A stretch of DNA of 64,000 nt, taken from positions 62,001-126,000 of the forward strand of contig JAXMAR010000012.1 in assembly GCA_046350295.1 (NCBI GenBank). The letters run 5' to 3'. Below are positions 1-8,832 of this stretch, in pieces. Each line of letters starts with the position of its first letter. The first letter of the stretch is position 1. Source of the DNA: JAXMAR01 sp046350295 (GTDB lineage: Bacteria; Planctomycetota; Planctomycetia; Gemmatales; Gemmataceae). The notes below the pieces were generated by a model. It saw only the letters and a program-made list of their open reading frames with translations. It was not told the origin of the DNA and searched no databases. Both the position numbers and the translations under genes were made by a program.

Positions 1-491
1 GAGGACCGCGGCAAGTCGGAGCGGCACGCAAAAAATCACTCGGGGTGGGGATTCGCCGAATGGGCGCCGGGCCGGACGCAATCCGTTACGAGCCGACCGT
101 TGCAAGCGCCCTTTGCTGAAGATGTTGCAGGCACATCCTGCAGCGGGCGCCGGAGTCTCTTCTCTCCTTTTACCAATCCGAACATTATCCGCTCCCCACC
201 CAGACTTCGCAATCCCTCTCGCGAAGATTTTCCATGCTATCGGCACTTTTTTCCGCCCGCAAATGAAACCAAGAAGGTCTAATCAATTTCTCATGGCCGT
301 CCGGCGACCAGAAAACCGCCTTTGCCGACTAAGCCGTTTAACGCCTTTCGTTTTACCCATTTACGGAGATCGCATAACCGGCGCCGCAAGCCTTACCGTT
401 TTTTTCGTTCTTTCCTGGACACACGCCGTCACAGACGCTGCGTGGATGGATATTCGTGGCAGGTCCAGTCCTCCCAACAGGGGTAGTAACC
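1..491. other. non-coding or unassigned leader region
   Basis: No reading frame here has a convincing protein signature. The frames present are arginine and proline rich and look like chance openings. The stretch is visibly less GC-rich than the genes that follow. It probably carries the promoter for the small zinc-ribbon gene and the kinase downstream, but I cannot point to a specific promoter motif. Confidence 0.4.
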
Positions 492-719
492 ATGATTCAG
501 TTTCTCTGCCGCGCTTGCCGGACGTTGCACGAGATTCTGGACGCCCAGGGTGGAAGCGTTCAGGAATGCTATTTGTGCGGCGCCAAGATCCAGACGCCGC
601 GGCCGGGCCTTCTGGTGTCCAGCCGGCAGGAGCCCGTCGGGTCCCGTTCGTCCGACGCCCTCCCAAAGAGGCCGCGAGCCGCCGCGCCCTGGCACGCGGA
701 TTGCGCGTCGATTCCGTAG
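492..719 (+). CDS. small zinc-ribbon protein, 75 aa
   Basis: This short protein begins MIQFLCRACRTLHEI and has two Cys pairs, CRAC near residue 6 and CYLC near residue 27, which is the spacing of a rubredoxin-like zinc ribbon. The remaining 45 residues are basic, proline rich and probably disordered. I chose the ATG at 492 over the upstream start at 456 because the family-like sequence begins there. It lies about 90 bases upstream of a kinase-like gene on the same strand. Another membrane protein in this window (47452-48573) also starts with such a ribbon, so the type is used in this genome. Function is unknown, and the tail could be spurious. Confidence 0.5.
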   Translation: MIQFLCRACRTLHEILDAQGGSVQECYLCGAKIQTPRPGLLVSSRQEPVGSRSSDALPKRPRAAAPWHADCASIP

Positions 720-811
720 ATTCCGGAACAAGAAATGACCGCGTAGCGCGCTTTTGGTATAAGGGGATAGGTTCGAGCGGGCTCTTGCGGCACAACCCGG
801 AGTGAACAGCC

Positions 812-2818
812 ATGGCTGCCGTCGTCGATTGGACCGGGGTGAAACTCGGAGCGACTCCGTATCGCATCACGCGGCGCATCGGTGAGTCGCCGGTCGCCGA
901 GCTGTTTCAGGCGGAGGACCTCCACAATGGCCAGAATGTGGTGGTGAAGGCTGTCAAGCCGGAAGTGCTGCGGCAGCTGCCCGTCCTCGCGGAACGCTTG
1001 CGGCAGGAGTATCCGATCCTCAAGCGCTTCCAGCATCCGCACCTCGTCCCTGTGCTCGATCAAAGCGAATGGAGCGGCCGGCCCTTCCTCGTCGTCCCGG
1101 CGTTTCCGGCGGGCAGTCTCGGCATCCGCATGAGCAACCGCCCCGGGCCGAAGCCGGCGGAGCATCTTGCCGCCTGGCTTCCTTCCATCGCCGCTGCTCT
1201 GGACTACGTCCACGCCCAGGGGCAGGTTCACGGCGACGTGACGCCGGCCAACATCCTCTTCGACAAGGACGGCCAGGCCTGTTTGTCCGAGCTGGGCCTG
1301 ACGCGGCCTCACTATGACGCGGCGCGCCGCGCCTTCTTCAGTGGACCCGGCCAGACGCTGTCTCACTACCTCGCCCCGGAATTGCTCGCGGGCCGGCCGA
1401 GCGACGGCCGGGCCGATCAGTTCGCCCTCGCCTTGATCGCCTGGGAATGGCTCACCGGGCGCAGCCTCTTTAGCGGCGACAGCCTGGCGGAGATCAAGAA
1501 GGGGCACGAGGCGCTGGGCCGCCTGCCCAACTGGGCGCCCGCGACGTGGATCCCGGTGCTGCAGCAGGCGCTGGCGCTGCGGCCGGAGGAGCGCTTTGCC
1601 GGCTGCGGCGAGTTCGCGGCCACCTTGCTGCGGCGAATGGATGCGAGCGGGGCGCCTCTGCCGGAGGGAGGGGACAATTTCGATCTCTTCTGCGCCGATT
1701 CGGTGACGGCGCTGGGGGACCGCAAGCCGACCGTTGTGGAAGTTGGACGGCTCGCGGGCGCCGCCGGCCGCATCGTGCCGCCGGCGCTGCCGCTGGAGGC
1801 GCCGCCGGCTGTGCCGCTGTACACGGGGCCCGAGTGGGCGGAGCCGTCGGCGGCTGGGCCTTTCGAGGATCCGGAGCCGCGGGCACAGTCGTGGTTATCG
1901 CGCGCCGCGGTCCTGTTGATGCTGCTGGGAGGCGCGGTCGGGATGGCGATTCTGCTGTCGCCGGGGATGCCGCTGGGCAGCCGGGTAAACGCGATGTGGA
2001 CCTCGAACAAAAGCACGGGCGCGGAGAAGACGATCCCGCCGAGCGTTGCCGGCCCGGTGGCGCCGGACTCCAGGGCGCTCGAAGAGAAACTGGCCGCGGC
2101 CATCCGGGAATTGAATGAGACCAAAGCGGGAGCCGAGCGGCTCAAGGACGACCTGACCAAAGCGCGCGACGAGCTGGGCCGGGCGCGCAGCGACGACATG
2201 GGGCTGGACAAGCTCCGCGCCGAGTTGAAAGACGAGATCGCTCGTCGCCTGGCCGCGGACGAACGCGCACGAACCGAAGCGAGCAGCGGCCGCAAGCTCA
2301 AGGAAGAGGCGGAGGGCCTGAGCCGGCGCATCCGCGACCTGGAGGCTCGGGCGGCCGAGCCGCGCAAGGACGACGGCAGCCGCGTCCGCGCCGAGAACGC
2401 CGAGCGCGACCTGGCGACGGCCCGCGCCGACCTGGAAGGGGCGCGGCGGCGCATCAACCGGGCCGAAGCGGCCCACAACGCCTTCAAGGTCTGGTTCCTG
2501 GTGCAGAACCACTGCGAGTTCGCCATCACCTTCCAGACGCGCACCCAATTCTGGGACGGCTCGTGGAGCGACTGGGTCGAGCACAAGGTGGAACCCGGCC
2601 AGAATTACCGTATCTGGTGCCAGGGCAACATCGGCGCGGAAGCGAAATGGGTCAACAGCCTCACCGGCGATGCCGTCACCTGGGGCAGCGTCTTTGTGAC
2701 CGGTGAGATCCGCCCGGCCGCGGCGGACCCGAGCGTTGACATGCTCGATTGCCGCTATCGCTTCGTTCTGCGTGGGCGGCGAATTGACCTGGATTTCTTG
2801 TATAGCGTGGCGAAGTAG
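812..2818 (+). CDS. membrane protein with degenerate serine/threonine kinase domain and coiled coil, 668 aa
   Basis: The N-terminal 280 residues follow the Hanks kinase fold. There is a lysine in VVVKAVK (about residue 46), the catalytic-loop motif HGDVTPANIL (Asp about 142) and an APE-like LAPELL followed by DQFALALIAWEWLTG. The glycine loop is poor, and the metal-binding DFG is replaced by ELG near residue 160, so this may be a pseudokinase. One membrane segment follows at about 365-385, then a long charged heptad region (about 420-555) typical of a coiled coil, then a C-terminal beta-rich domain of about 110 residues with several Trp. The start ATG is the first plausible one after the zinc-ribbon gene. 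The likely role is a membrane-anchored signalling or scaffold protein; substrate unknown. Confidence 0.8.
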   Translation: MAAVVDWTGVKLGATPYRITRRIGESPVAELFQAEDLHNGQNVVVKAVKPEVLRQLPVLAERLRQEYPILKRFQHPHLVPVLDQSEWSGRPFLVVPAFPAGSLGIRMSNRPGPKPAEHLAAWLPSIAAALDYVHAQGQVHGDVTPANILFDKDGQACLSELGLTRPHYDAARRAFFSGPGQTLSHYLAPELLAGRPSDGRADQFALALIAWEWLTGRSLFSGDSLAEIKKGHEALGRLPNWAPATWIPVLQQALALRPEERFAGCGEFAATLLRRMDASGAPLPEGGDNFDLFCADSVTALGDRKPTVVEVGRLAGAAGRIVPPALPLEAPPAVPLYTGPEWAEPSAAGPFEDPEPRAQSWLSRAAVLLMLLGGAVGMAILLSPGMPLGSRVNAMWTSNKSTGAEKTIPPSVAGPVAPDSRALEEKLAAAIRELNETKAGAERLKDDLTKARDELGRARSDDMGLDKLRAELKDEIARRLAADERARTEASSGRKLKEEAEGLSRRIRDLEARAAEPRKDDGSRVRAENAERDLATARADLEGARRRINRAEAAHNAFKVWFLVQNHCEFAITFQTRTQFWDGSWSDWVEHKVEPGQNYRIWCQGNIGAEAKWVNSLTGDAVTWGSVFVTGEIRPAAADPSVDMLDCRYRFVLRGRRIDLDFLYSVAK

Positions 2819-2854
2819 TTTCGCCTTCAAATTGAGGTCAACTACCATGAGAAG

Positions 2855-3811
2855 ATGACCGCTCCCTCGCACGCCGCGCCTCCGCCCACTTCGCCCCATG
2901 CCCCGCATCCCGCCGCCGCCCGTCTCCGCGAAGGCCTCGTCTACGGCCTCGTCGCGTATGGCTGGTGGGGACTCGTCCCGCTCTACTTCCGCCTCCTCAT
3001 CGGCCGCGTCGGCTCCTTCGACATCCTCGCCCACCGCATCCTCTGGTCGATGGTCTTCCTCGCCCTTGTCCTTCGCGTGACCGGCCGCTGGGTCAAGGTG
3101 CGAAAGGTCCTGCGCCTCAGGCCCGTCGTCCTGGTCCTGGCGGTGACGACCGTCCTCATCGCCGTCAACTGGCTCTGTTACATCCTCGCCGTCGAATGGC
3201 GGCAGGTCGTGCAGGCCAGTCTCGGTTACTTCATCACGCCGCTCGTCAGCGTCGTCCTCGGCATGGTCTTCCTCAAGGAGAGGCTGCGCCGCCTCCAGGG
3301 ACTCGCCCTCGTTCTGGCCGCGACCGGCGTTCTCGGCCTCGCCCTTCTCGTCGGCGACTGGCCGTGGATCGCCCTGGCGCTCGCTTTCTCCTTCAGCTTT
3401 TACGGCCTTCTGCGCAAACGCCTCCCCATCGACGGGCTCGTCGGCCTCAGCGTCGAGACGATGTTCCTGGTTCCACCGGCGCTCCTGTTCTTCGCGATCT
3501 CCTGGCTCATCACGCCAGCCGACGCTTGGGAGTTCGACCTCGGCTTCGCCCTCTTGCTGGCATGCAGCGGCGTCATCACCGCCGTGCCGCTCCTCTGCTT
3601 CGGACAAGCCGCGCAGCGCCTGCCGTTATCCACGCTCGGCTTCCTGCAATACATCTCGCCGACGGTGCAGTTCTTCCTCGCCGTTCTCGTTTTCCACGAA
3701 GACTTCACGCTCGAGCAGCTCTATTGCTTCCTCTTCATCTGGTCGGGACTGGTGCTGTTCACCATCGACTCCTACCGTCTCTATCGCCGCGTGACGCCGC
3801 CGCCGCGATAG
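2855..3811 (+). CDS. rarD: RarD-type EamA permease, 318 aa
   Basis: A hydrophobic protein with about ten predicted membrane segments and the hallmarks of the RarD branch of the EamA/DMT superfamily. The family start is GLVYGLVAYGWWGLVPLYF, followed by HRILWS and NWLCYILAV, and LGYFITPLVSVVLG at the repeat junction. The second half ends in the usual QYISPTVQF and FIWSGL. About 30 polar residues precede the first helix. RarD proteins are inner-membrane carriers, once named for chloramphenicol sensitivity; their substrate is not settled. The gene lies 36 bases after the kinase-like gene and 42 bases before the oxidoreductase, all on the plus strand. Confidence 0.9.
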   Translation: MTAPSHAAPPPTSPHAPHPAAARLREGLVYGLVAYGWWGLVPLYFRLLIGRVGSFDILAHRILWSMVFLALVLRVTGRWVKVRKVLRLRPVVLVLAVTTVLIAVNWLCYILAVEWRQVVQASLGYFITPLVSVVLGMVFLKERLRRLQGLALVLAATGVLGLALLVGDWPWIALALAFSFSFYGLLRKRLPIDGLVGLSVETMFLVPPALLFFAISWLITPADAWEFDLGFALLLACSGVITAVPLLCFGQAAQRLPLSTLGFLQYISPTVQFFLAVLVFHEDFTLEQLYCFLFIWSGLVLFTIDSYRLYRRVTPPPR

Positions 3812-3853
3812 AATGTCCCGGCGGACATCATCTTGGCAGCAGCGAGGACAACC

Positions 3854-4867
3854 ATGAAGACCTGGCGCCTTACCAAGTTCGGCCTCGATGGCCTTGCTTT
3901 CGAAGATGCGGACACGCCGGCACCCGGGCCGGGCCAGGTCCTCGTCCGCATGCGCGCCTTCTCGATCAACTACCGCGACCTGATGCTCGTCAAAGGGACC
4001 TACAACCCGCGTCTGCGCTTCCCCTTCGTTCCGCTTTCCGACGGAGCCGGCGAAGTCGCCGCCATCGGCGCGGGTGTCACGCGCTTCAAGGTCGGCGACC
4101 GTGTCGCCGGCTGCTTCATGCAACGCTGGAGCGCCGGCGAGGTGACCGAAGCGGCCAGCAAATCCGCGCTCGGCGGGGCCATTCCCGGCGTCGCCGCGGA
4201 CTACGTCGTCTTCGAGGAGAACGGCCTGGTCGCGGCGCCGGAACACCTCTCGCTCGAAGAAACCGCGACGCTCCCCTGCGCCGCCCTGACCGCCTGGCAC
4301 GCGCTGGTCAGCGAAGGCCGGATCAAGGCCGGCGACGTCGTCCTGACCCAGGGCACGGGCGGCGTCTCCCTCTTCGCGCTTCAGTTCGCCGTGATGAGCG
4401 GCGCCCGCGTCATCGCCACCTCGAGCAGCGACGCCAAGCTGAAACGCGCTCTCGAGATGGGCGCCTCCGACGGGATCAACTACAAGACCACCGAAGCGTG
4501 GGAAGACAAGGTGCGCGAATTGACGGGCGGCGCCGGCTGCGACCACGTCGTCGAGGTCGGCGGCGCCGGCACGCTCGCCAAGTCCCTCCGCGCCGTCCGC
4601 ATGGGCGGCCGCATCAGCCTCATCGGCGTCTTGAGCGGCGCCGCCGGGACCGTCAACCCCATCCCCATCCTGATGAAGAACGTCCGCGTCCAGGGCATCT
4701 TCGTCGGCAGCCGCGCCATGTTCGAGGACATGAACCGCGCCATCGCCCAGCACAAGCTGAAGCCGATGATCGATCGCACCTTCGCCTTCGACAAGCTGCC
4801 CGAGGCGCTGGCGCACATGGAGAGCGGCGGGCACTTCGGCAAGATCGTGGTGCGGGCGACGGCGTGA
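3854..4867 (+). CDS. zinc-independent NAD(P)-dependent alcohol dehydrogenase (MDR family), 337 aa
   Basis: A medium-chain dehydrogenase/reductase. The GroES-like half contains SINYRDLMLVKG and LSDGAGEVAAIG. The Rossmann half has the dinucleotide signature GTGGVSLFALQFA near residue 167, then VIATSSSDAKL, GINYKTT and the VVEVGGAGTL segment. The structural-zinc cysteines of classical alcohol dehydrogenases are not present, as in quinone oxidoreductase-like members. Start at 3854 was preferred over 3833 because MKTWRLTKFGLDG is the usual family N-terminus and a GAGGA-like site precedes it. It probably reduces or oxidises a small carbonyl compound; the substrate cannot be read from sequence. Confidence 0.88.
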   Translation: MKTWRLTKFGLDGLAFEDADTPAPGPGQVLVRMRAFSINYRDLMLVKGTYNPRLRFPFVPLSDGAGEVAAIGAGVTRFKVGDRVAGCFMQRWSAGEVTEAASKSALGGAIPGVAADYVVFEENGLVAAPEHLSLEETATLPCAALTAWHALVSEGRIKAGDVVLTQGTGGVSLFALQFAVMSGARVIATSSSDAKLKRALEMGASDGINYKTTEAWEDKVRELTGGAGCDHVVEVGGAGTLAKSLRAVRMGGRISLIGVLSGAAGTVNPIPILMKNVRVQGIFVGSRAMFEDMNRAIAQHKLKPMIDRTFAFDKLPEALAHMESGGHFGKIVVRATA

Positions 4868-5204
4868 ATGGCGGTTCTTCATCTCCACTGGTTCCGGATA
4901 GAAGAGTCGCGGCAGAAACCATGCTTCCTTGTGCGGAGTGCTGAGGGGCGAGAGGTAGCGTCATGCTCTCCTGAGTCACCCGCACTCTGTCTCTCACTCG
5001 AAAAGGCGGCCCCCTTCTTCACAACCAACATTGCAGCCACGCCCACCCGTGTTACAGTGCAGAAGATGACCGTCCACGATGCGTTTCATTGCAACCCGGA
5101 CACCTGCTCTGCAACGCATCTCGCCCCGCTCGACGCAAGTCCCTACCCGGACGCCGCTTGTTTCGTGGCGCCCGATCTGCAACCCATTTCACGGTCCACA
5201 TCTC
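4868..5204 (+). other. intergenic region before the accessory island
   Basis: No protein with recognisable features is encoded here. The open frames are short and of odd composition. The stretch separates the oxidoreductase from the broken RepA-like gene and may include the boundary of an old mobile segment. I see no clear inverted or direct repeat marking that boundary. Confidence 0.4.
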
Positions 5205-6385
5205 ATGTCGCCGCTCCTCAAACCCCTCTCCTGGAACCGCCATCTCGCCCACGTCCGTGCCAACATCGACTGGCTCTGGCCCGGCCTCCTCGCCCGCCGC
5301 AACCTCACCCTCCTCACCGGCGGCTGGAAATCCGGCAAAACCACCCTCGTCTCTCTCCTCCTCGACCGCCGCAACGCGCGTGAGACAACGACGCGGAGCC
5401 CCGAAGACCACCACCTCGAGACGCCCACCATCAGACAGAGAAGCGAGAAAGGCTCTTGCCCCCTCTCCCCCGCCGCGGGGGAGAGGGCCGGGGTGAGGGG
5501 GCGGCGTGAACCCGAGCAGGAGGCCCCGACGCCTCGCAAGCGGCCAAACCGCCACCTCGCGCGACGACGGGACTGAAGACGACGCCCTCCCCATGCTCCT
5601 CAACCGCGAGGTCCGCCCCGGCGCCACCATCGTCGTCTCCGAGAGAAGACGAAACCCTCTGGCTCCTCCGCCAGCGCCGCCTCGATTTCGGCCCCGACGT
5701 CGGCTTCTGGTGCCGCCCCTTCGCCGGCCGCCCCACTCCCCGCGCCTGGCACGCCCTCATCGACGAATTGCTCCAGATCCACCACGACCGCCGCGTCGAC
5801 CTCGTCGTCATCGACCCCCTCGCCATGTTCCTCCCCGGCAACGAGAACAACCCCGCCTCGCTCCTCGCCGCGCTAGACGACCTCCACCGCCTCACGCACG
5901 CCGGCCTCGCCGTCCTCCTCCTCCACCATCCCGCCAAGGGGGAGCCCACACTCGGCCAGGCCGCCCGCGGCACCGGCGCCCTCTCCGCCTGCGCCCGACA
6001 TCCTCCTCGAGCTCCGCGTCCCCCCGGCGACCCCGCCACGCGCCGCCGCCGCCTCTTCGGCTTCTCCCGCTACGAAGAAACCCCGCGCCGCCTCTCCGTC
6101 GAGCTCACCCCCGACGCCACCGACTACGCCATCTGCGCTGACACCCACGACGACGAACCATTCCGCGACGCCCTCCCCACGATCGTCTCGCTCCTCCACC
6201 ACTCCGCCACCCCCATGACGCGCCAACAACTCCTCGCCATCTGGCCCCCGCCACCCCCCGATCCCTCCACCCTCTGGCGCTGGCTCTGCCGCGCGACGGC
6301 GCTCGGATTGCTCAGACGTTCCGGCGCCGGGACGAAGGGGGACGGATATCGCTACGAGGTCTCCGACGACAGTGAGACGATGTAG
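5205..6385 (+). pseudogene. RepA-like AAA ATPase, broken by an inserted palindrome and frameshifts
   Basis: The gene opens with MSPLLKPLSWNRHLAHVRAN and a clear Walker A, TLLTGGWKSGKTTLVSLLLD. The frame is then lost in about 180 bases containing a palindromic repeat (5461-5487). It resumes in another frame with LLNREVRPGATIVVSE and shifts again near 5640 into LLRQRRLDFGPDVGFW. Walker B, RVDLVVIDPLAMF, and LLLHHPAKGE follow. Two compensating shifts near 5990-6050 hide the segment that should read like ADILLELR, after which LFGFSRYEETPRRLSVEL is back in frame. A winged-helix-like C-terminus follows. This is the architecture of RepA/primase-associated ATPases of plasmids and prophages, so the locus is probably a mobile-element remnant. 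Some indels could be sequence errors. Confidence 0.75.
5461..5500. repeat. GC-rich palindrome inserted within the RepA-like gene
   Basis: A near-perfect palindrome with arms CCCTCTCCCCC and GGGGGAGAGGG around CGCCG, followed by CCGGGGTGAGGGG. Palindromes of this wording are common as dispersed intergenic elements in high-GC bacteria. Here it sits between the Walker A and Walker B segments, exactly where the ATPase frame is interrupted. Confidence 0.65.
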
Positions 6386-6537
6386 CCGCGAGTCGCAGGC
6401 GCGCAGACCCCACACCGGAGGCGAAATGGACGCTACCGCCTTCGAGTTGCTTTTTCTCCGCCAGTCGGTATTCTCCAAAGAAGGGAACCGAGATTACAAC
6501 GGTCGAGACACCCTGGCGCTAGGCAGAGGCCAGTATT

Positions 6538-7191
6538 ATGCCGTGGACCCACGCTGGTTCAGCCGTAGTTGTCGTCGCCCAGCAGTTCAACGCCCCGATC
6601 ATCACGCAGCTTTGGCTTGTGCGAAACGGGATCTTGACCGACGAAGAATTTCAGGAAGGCTCGATATTCAGCGATGTAGTCGTGCAAGTGCGTTCCACAA
6701 AGTTCCAGATGCTCATCCTCCCCGACCAGCTTCAGATGGTCCCGTCCGTCCCCCGCGACCAAGAGCAGCAGACTCTGTTGCAAAGGCTAGGCAAGCTTGT
6801 TCGGGAACTACCACACACGCCGTACAAGGCGATCGGGTTCAATTTTGCCTGGCACCTGATCCCTGCGGACGGGAACATCGCCCGGCTCAGTCGAGAGATG
6901 TTCTATGTGCCGGACCGGCCACTCCAGCGGAGCTTTTCCGACGACAATGCCCACTTCGGCGGATACCTCAGCAAGGACTTCCAGGGATTCCGACTGAAGC
7001 TTGATGTGAAGCCGTTGATCGTCACCCTCGAAGGCGGACGCACCGAAAACCGTCTTCATTTCGGATTCAACTATCATTTTGATCTCCGACAAGACGCGGC
7101 GCGACAAATCGAGGAGAGGCTACAGCACTGGGATGAGGTACGCCAAGAGACCGAGAGAATCGTCGATTCCATCGAGCGGAGACAAGAATGA
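6538..7191 (+). CDS. hypothetical protein, first gene of a three-gene accessory operon, 217 aa
   Basis: I do not recognise the family. The protein is soluble, with no signal peptide or membrane helix, and mixed alpha/beta in character. Segments that look structured are NAPIITQLWLVRNGIL, MLILPDQLQMVP, IGFNFAWHLIP and LHFGFNYHFDL, and the last 35 residues form a charged helix. The gene starts about 150 bases after the RepA-like remnant. Its stop overlaps the next start in an ATGA arrangement, so the genes are very probably translationally coupled. GC in sampled rows is roughly 48-58%, against about 70% in nearby genes, which suggests horizontal acquisition. A role in defence or conflict is possible from context only. 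Confidence 0.7.
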   Translation: MPWTHAGSAVVVVAQQFNAPIITQLWLVRNGILTDEEFQEGSIFSDVVVQVRSTKFQMLILPDQLQMVPSVPRDQEQQTLLQRLGKLVRELPHTPYKAIGFNFAWHLIPADGNIARLSREMFYVPDRPLQRSFSDDNAHFGGYLSKDFQGFRLKLDVKPLIVTLEGGRTENRLHFGFNYHFDLRQDAARQIEERLQHWDEVRQETERIVDSIERRQE

Positions 7192-8078
7192 ACGAGGTCG
7201 CAACATTCACGACGACGCCGTATCCGATGAAGGGCTTCGAGGGCGATCTCGACTCGTCCAGGTTCTATTCGCGATTTCAGCAGATCGGAGACGAGCTCAA
7301 GGAAAAGCGAGAACGAGACTACGTCCAGGGTTCAACTCCCCTTTCGTTCACGCCGATCTGTGCCAACGACATGATGACAGCGGCCGTTCCAGTTCATGTC
7401 ACCTACTACCACAGCGAACCGCGAGACGACACAATCAAGTTTTTCACATTCCCGCATCAGAGTGAGCACACGCCGCAGCCTTCGTCACCTGAGCCGACGA
7501 AGGACCGCATGAACATGTACATGGGTGCCTTTTACGGAGTCTTCGTATCGTTCTCTTTGGCGGCACTTAGGACCCGTTTCATCGGCGAGCCGACGCGTGC
7601 AATTGACTTGTCCACATTCGCGGGTGGTCCCAAGAATAAGCCGTCAGAAGGGTGGATCCGCCAGGAGCGAGGACGCATCAACGATGTCATCCTGCAGCGC
7701 AGGGACGCTGCGAGTACCTCCGAGTGGGACAAGTGGTTCCAGAAGGTCGAGGAGGCGCTTCACCTCGAAAAGGGTTGGAACGGCGATGATGCGCCTGCCC
7801 CCGAACTCGTTTCTGCTGTTCAGTCCACGAGACTTCTCGACGCGATGCGTCGAGCCGACTATCCACCCACGCGGATCGCTGCCTCAGCAATGGGTGGCAT
7901 TGCGATAACGCGCAAGGTAGGAAATAAGAAAGTACTCGTGGAGTTCTACAACGACGGGAGAGCGTACTTCCTCTTCTCCGACCGAGGTTCCGGGAGCATG
8001 GATGTGAAGCCGCTCCTGCCTGACCAGGCCTCGCTCACCCGGTTCATAGCATCGATGCGAGACTTCCTCAATGGCTGA
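7188..8078 (+). CDS. hypothetical protein with a C-terminal GWNG-type domain, 296 aa
   Basis: Second gene of the accessory operon, overlapping its neighbours by 4 bases upstream and 8 bases downstream. The N-terminal 150 residues are unfamiliar; a short hydrophobic stretch, MGAFYGVFVSFSLAALRTRF, at about 108-127 may be a buried helix. The C-terminal 120 residues contain LEKGWNGDDAPAPE, then ADYPPTRIAASAMGGIAI and VLVEFYNDGRAYFLF. I associate this pattern with a widespread uncharacterised domain seen in many bacteria, often beside small genes of unknown function. No catalytic motif is evident. Function unknown. Confidence 0.7.
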   Translation: MNEVATFTTTPYPMKGFEGDLDSSRFYSRFQQIGDELKEKRERDYVQGSTPLSFTPICANDMMTAAVPVHVTYYHSEPRDDTIKFFTFPHQSEHTPQPSSPEPTKDRMNMYMGAFYGVFVSFSLAALRTRFIGEPTRAIDLSTFAGGPKNKPSEGWIRQERGRINDVILQRRDAASTSEWDKWFQKVEEALHLEKGWNGDDAPAPELVSAVQSTRLLDAMRRADYPPTRIAASAMGGIAITRKVGNKKVLVEFYNDGRAYFLFSDRGSGSMDVKPLLPDQASLTRFIASMRDFLNG

Positions 8079-8553
8079 GATCCCGGTTGCGATGCAGACC
8101 CTGCAAAAACCGACAATTTCCGAATTTCGACGAGATGAACGCCTCTTCCGGCGATTTCGCCCCGATCATTGGGAGGACGGTGGCGTCGCCGCGGAGGCCT
8201 TCAAGTTACCCAACATGTCTGTGAACCGGGAGCGGCTCGGTCCACCAGAATGGGCAATTCTCACCGAGGAAGACGAATACACCGCCTGGGGCGTTGCCTC
8301 GTTCCGCGTTGAGGAGATTCCCCACGGGATCGAGATGATGCACTTGGGCGTCATCGTATTCACGTTCGAGCCGCGGCATGTCCCGATCAGGAAGAACTAC
8401 CCGCACAGCGAGGTATGGGTCTTTCGCGAAGGCATTCACATTTGCGGGGCAAACAAGAACGCGGATCTCCTCGATCCCGAGTTCCACCTCCGATGGCGTG
8501 AGCGTTTGAGCCAACTCGCCGACGTCGTCATTCAGCCGACCCGAGAGGATTGA
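8071..8553 (+). CDS. hypothetical protein, third gene of the accessory operon, 160 aa
   Basis: A small soluble protein whose central part reads ERLFRRFRPDHWEDG, then a KLPNMSVNRERLGPPEWA segment and NYPHSEVWVF. The RPDHW...MSVNR combination resembles a family of uncharacterised bacterial proteins that accompany other small unknown genes; I cannot name it. It overlaps the end of the preceding gene by 8 bases, so it shares that transcript. The alternative ATG at 8092 (MQTLQKP) would remove the overlap. No signal peptide or membrane segment. Function unknown. Confidence 0.65.
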   Translation: MAEIPVAMQTLQKPTISEFRRDERLFRRFRPDHWEDGGVAAEAFKLPNMSVNRERLGPPEWAILTEEDEYTAWGVASFRVEEIPHGIEMMHLGVIVFTFEPRHVPIRKNYPHSEVWVFREGIHICGANKNADLLDPEFHLRWRERLSQLADVVIQPTRED

Positions 8554-8832
8554 GCAGGGTGTGGCCGGGTTCCTTGCAACCAAAAAATGCGCCTGCCCCA
8601 GCTCGATTCCGCCCCCTCGTGCCGTTACACGCGATCGCACGGACTCGACCAAGCTCATCATTCGGCGGGGCGCTTATCGCCATGAATACCGCCGCGGCGC
8701 CTGATAAGCCAGAAAGTCGCGAAGGGCGTTCGCAACGAAAACAGGCGAGACGCCGCGCGCCTCGCCTGTTCAGTCAATCGGAGTCGTCCCCGTCTCTTCG
8801 CCACGAACGCGAAACGAAGAGCGGCGGGCGCC
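8554..8832. other. intergenic region between convergent operons
   Basis: This gap separates the end of the accessory operon from the end of the minus-strand PSD1 gene. It holds a terminator-like hairpin serving the minus strand (8736-8770) and nothing else I can support. The remaining frames are arginine rich and lack protein signatures. Confidence 0.5.
8736..8770 (-). terminator. probable intrinsic terminator of the PSD1 gene
   Basis: A perfect 10-bp stem (AACAGGCGAG with CTCGCCTGTT) with an 11-base loop. Read on the minus strand it is followed by TTTTCG. It lies about 60 bases beyond the stop codon of the minus-strand PSD1 gene. Confidence 0.55.

Noticed and set aside
760..800. GGTTCGAGC word resembling a tRNA T-loop upstream of the kinase
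   Set aside because: No acceptor or anticodon stem could be built around it.
1895..3607. 570-codon minus-strand frame rich in Glu and Asp
   Set aside because: Antisense to the kinase-like and rarD genes; no motif.
2965..4944. 659-codon arginine-rich plus-strand frame
   Set aside because: Out-of-frame shadow of rarD and the oxidoreductase; extreme Arg/Pro composition.
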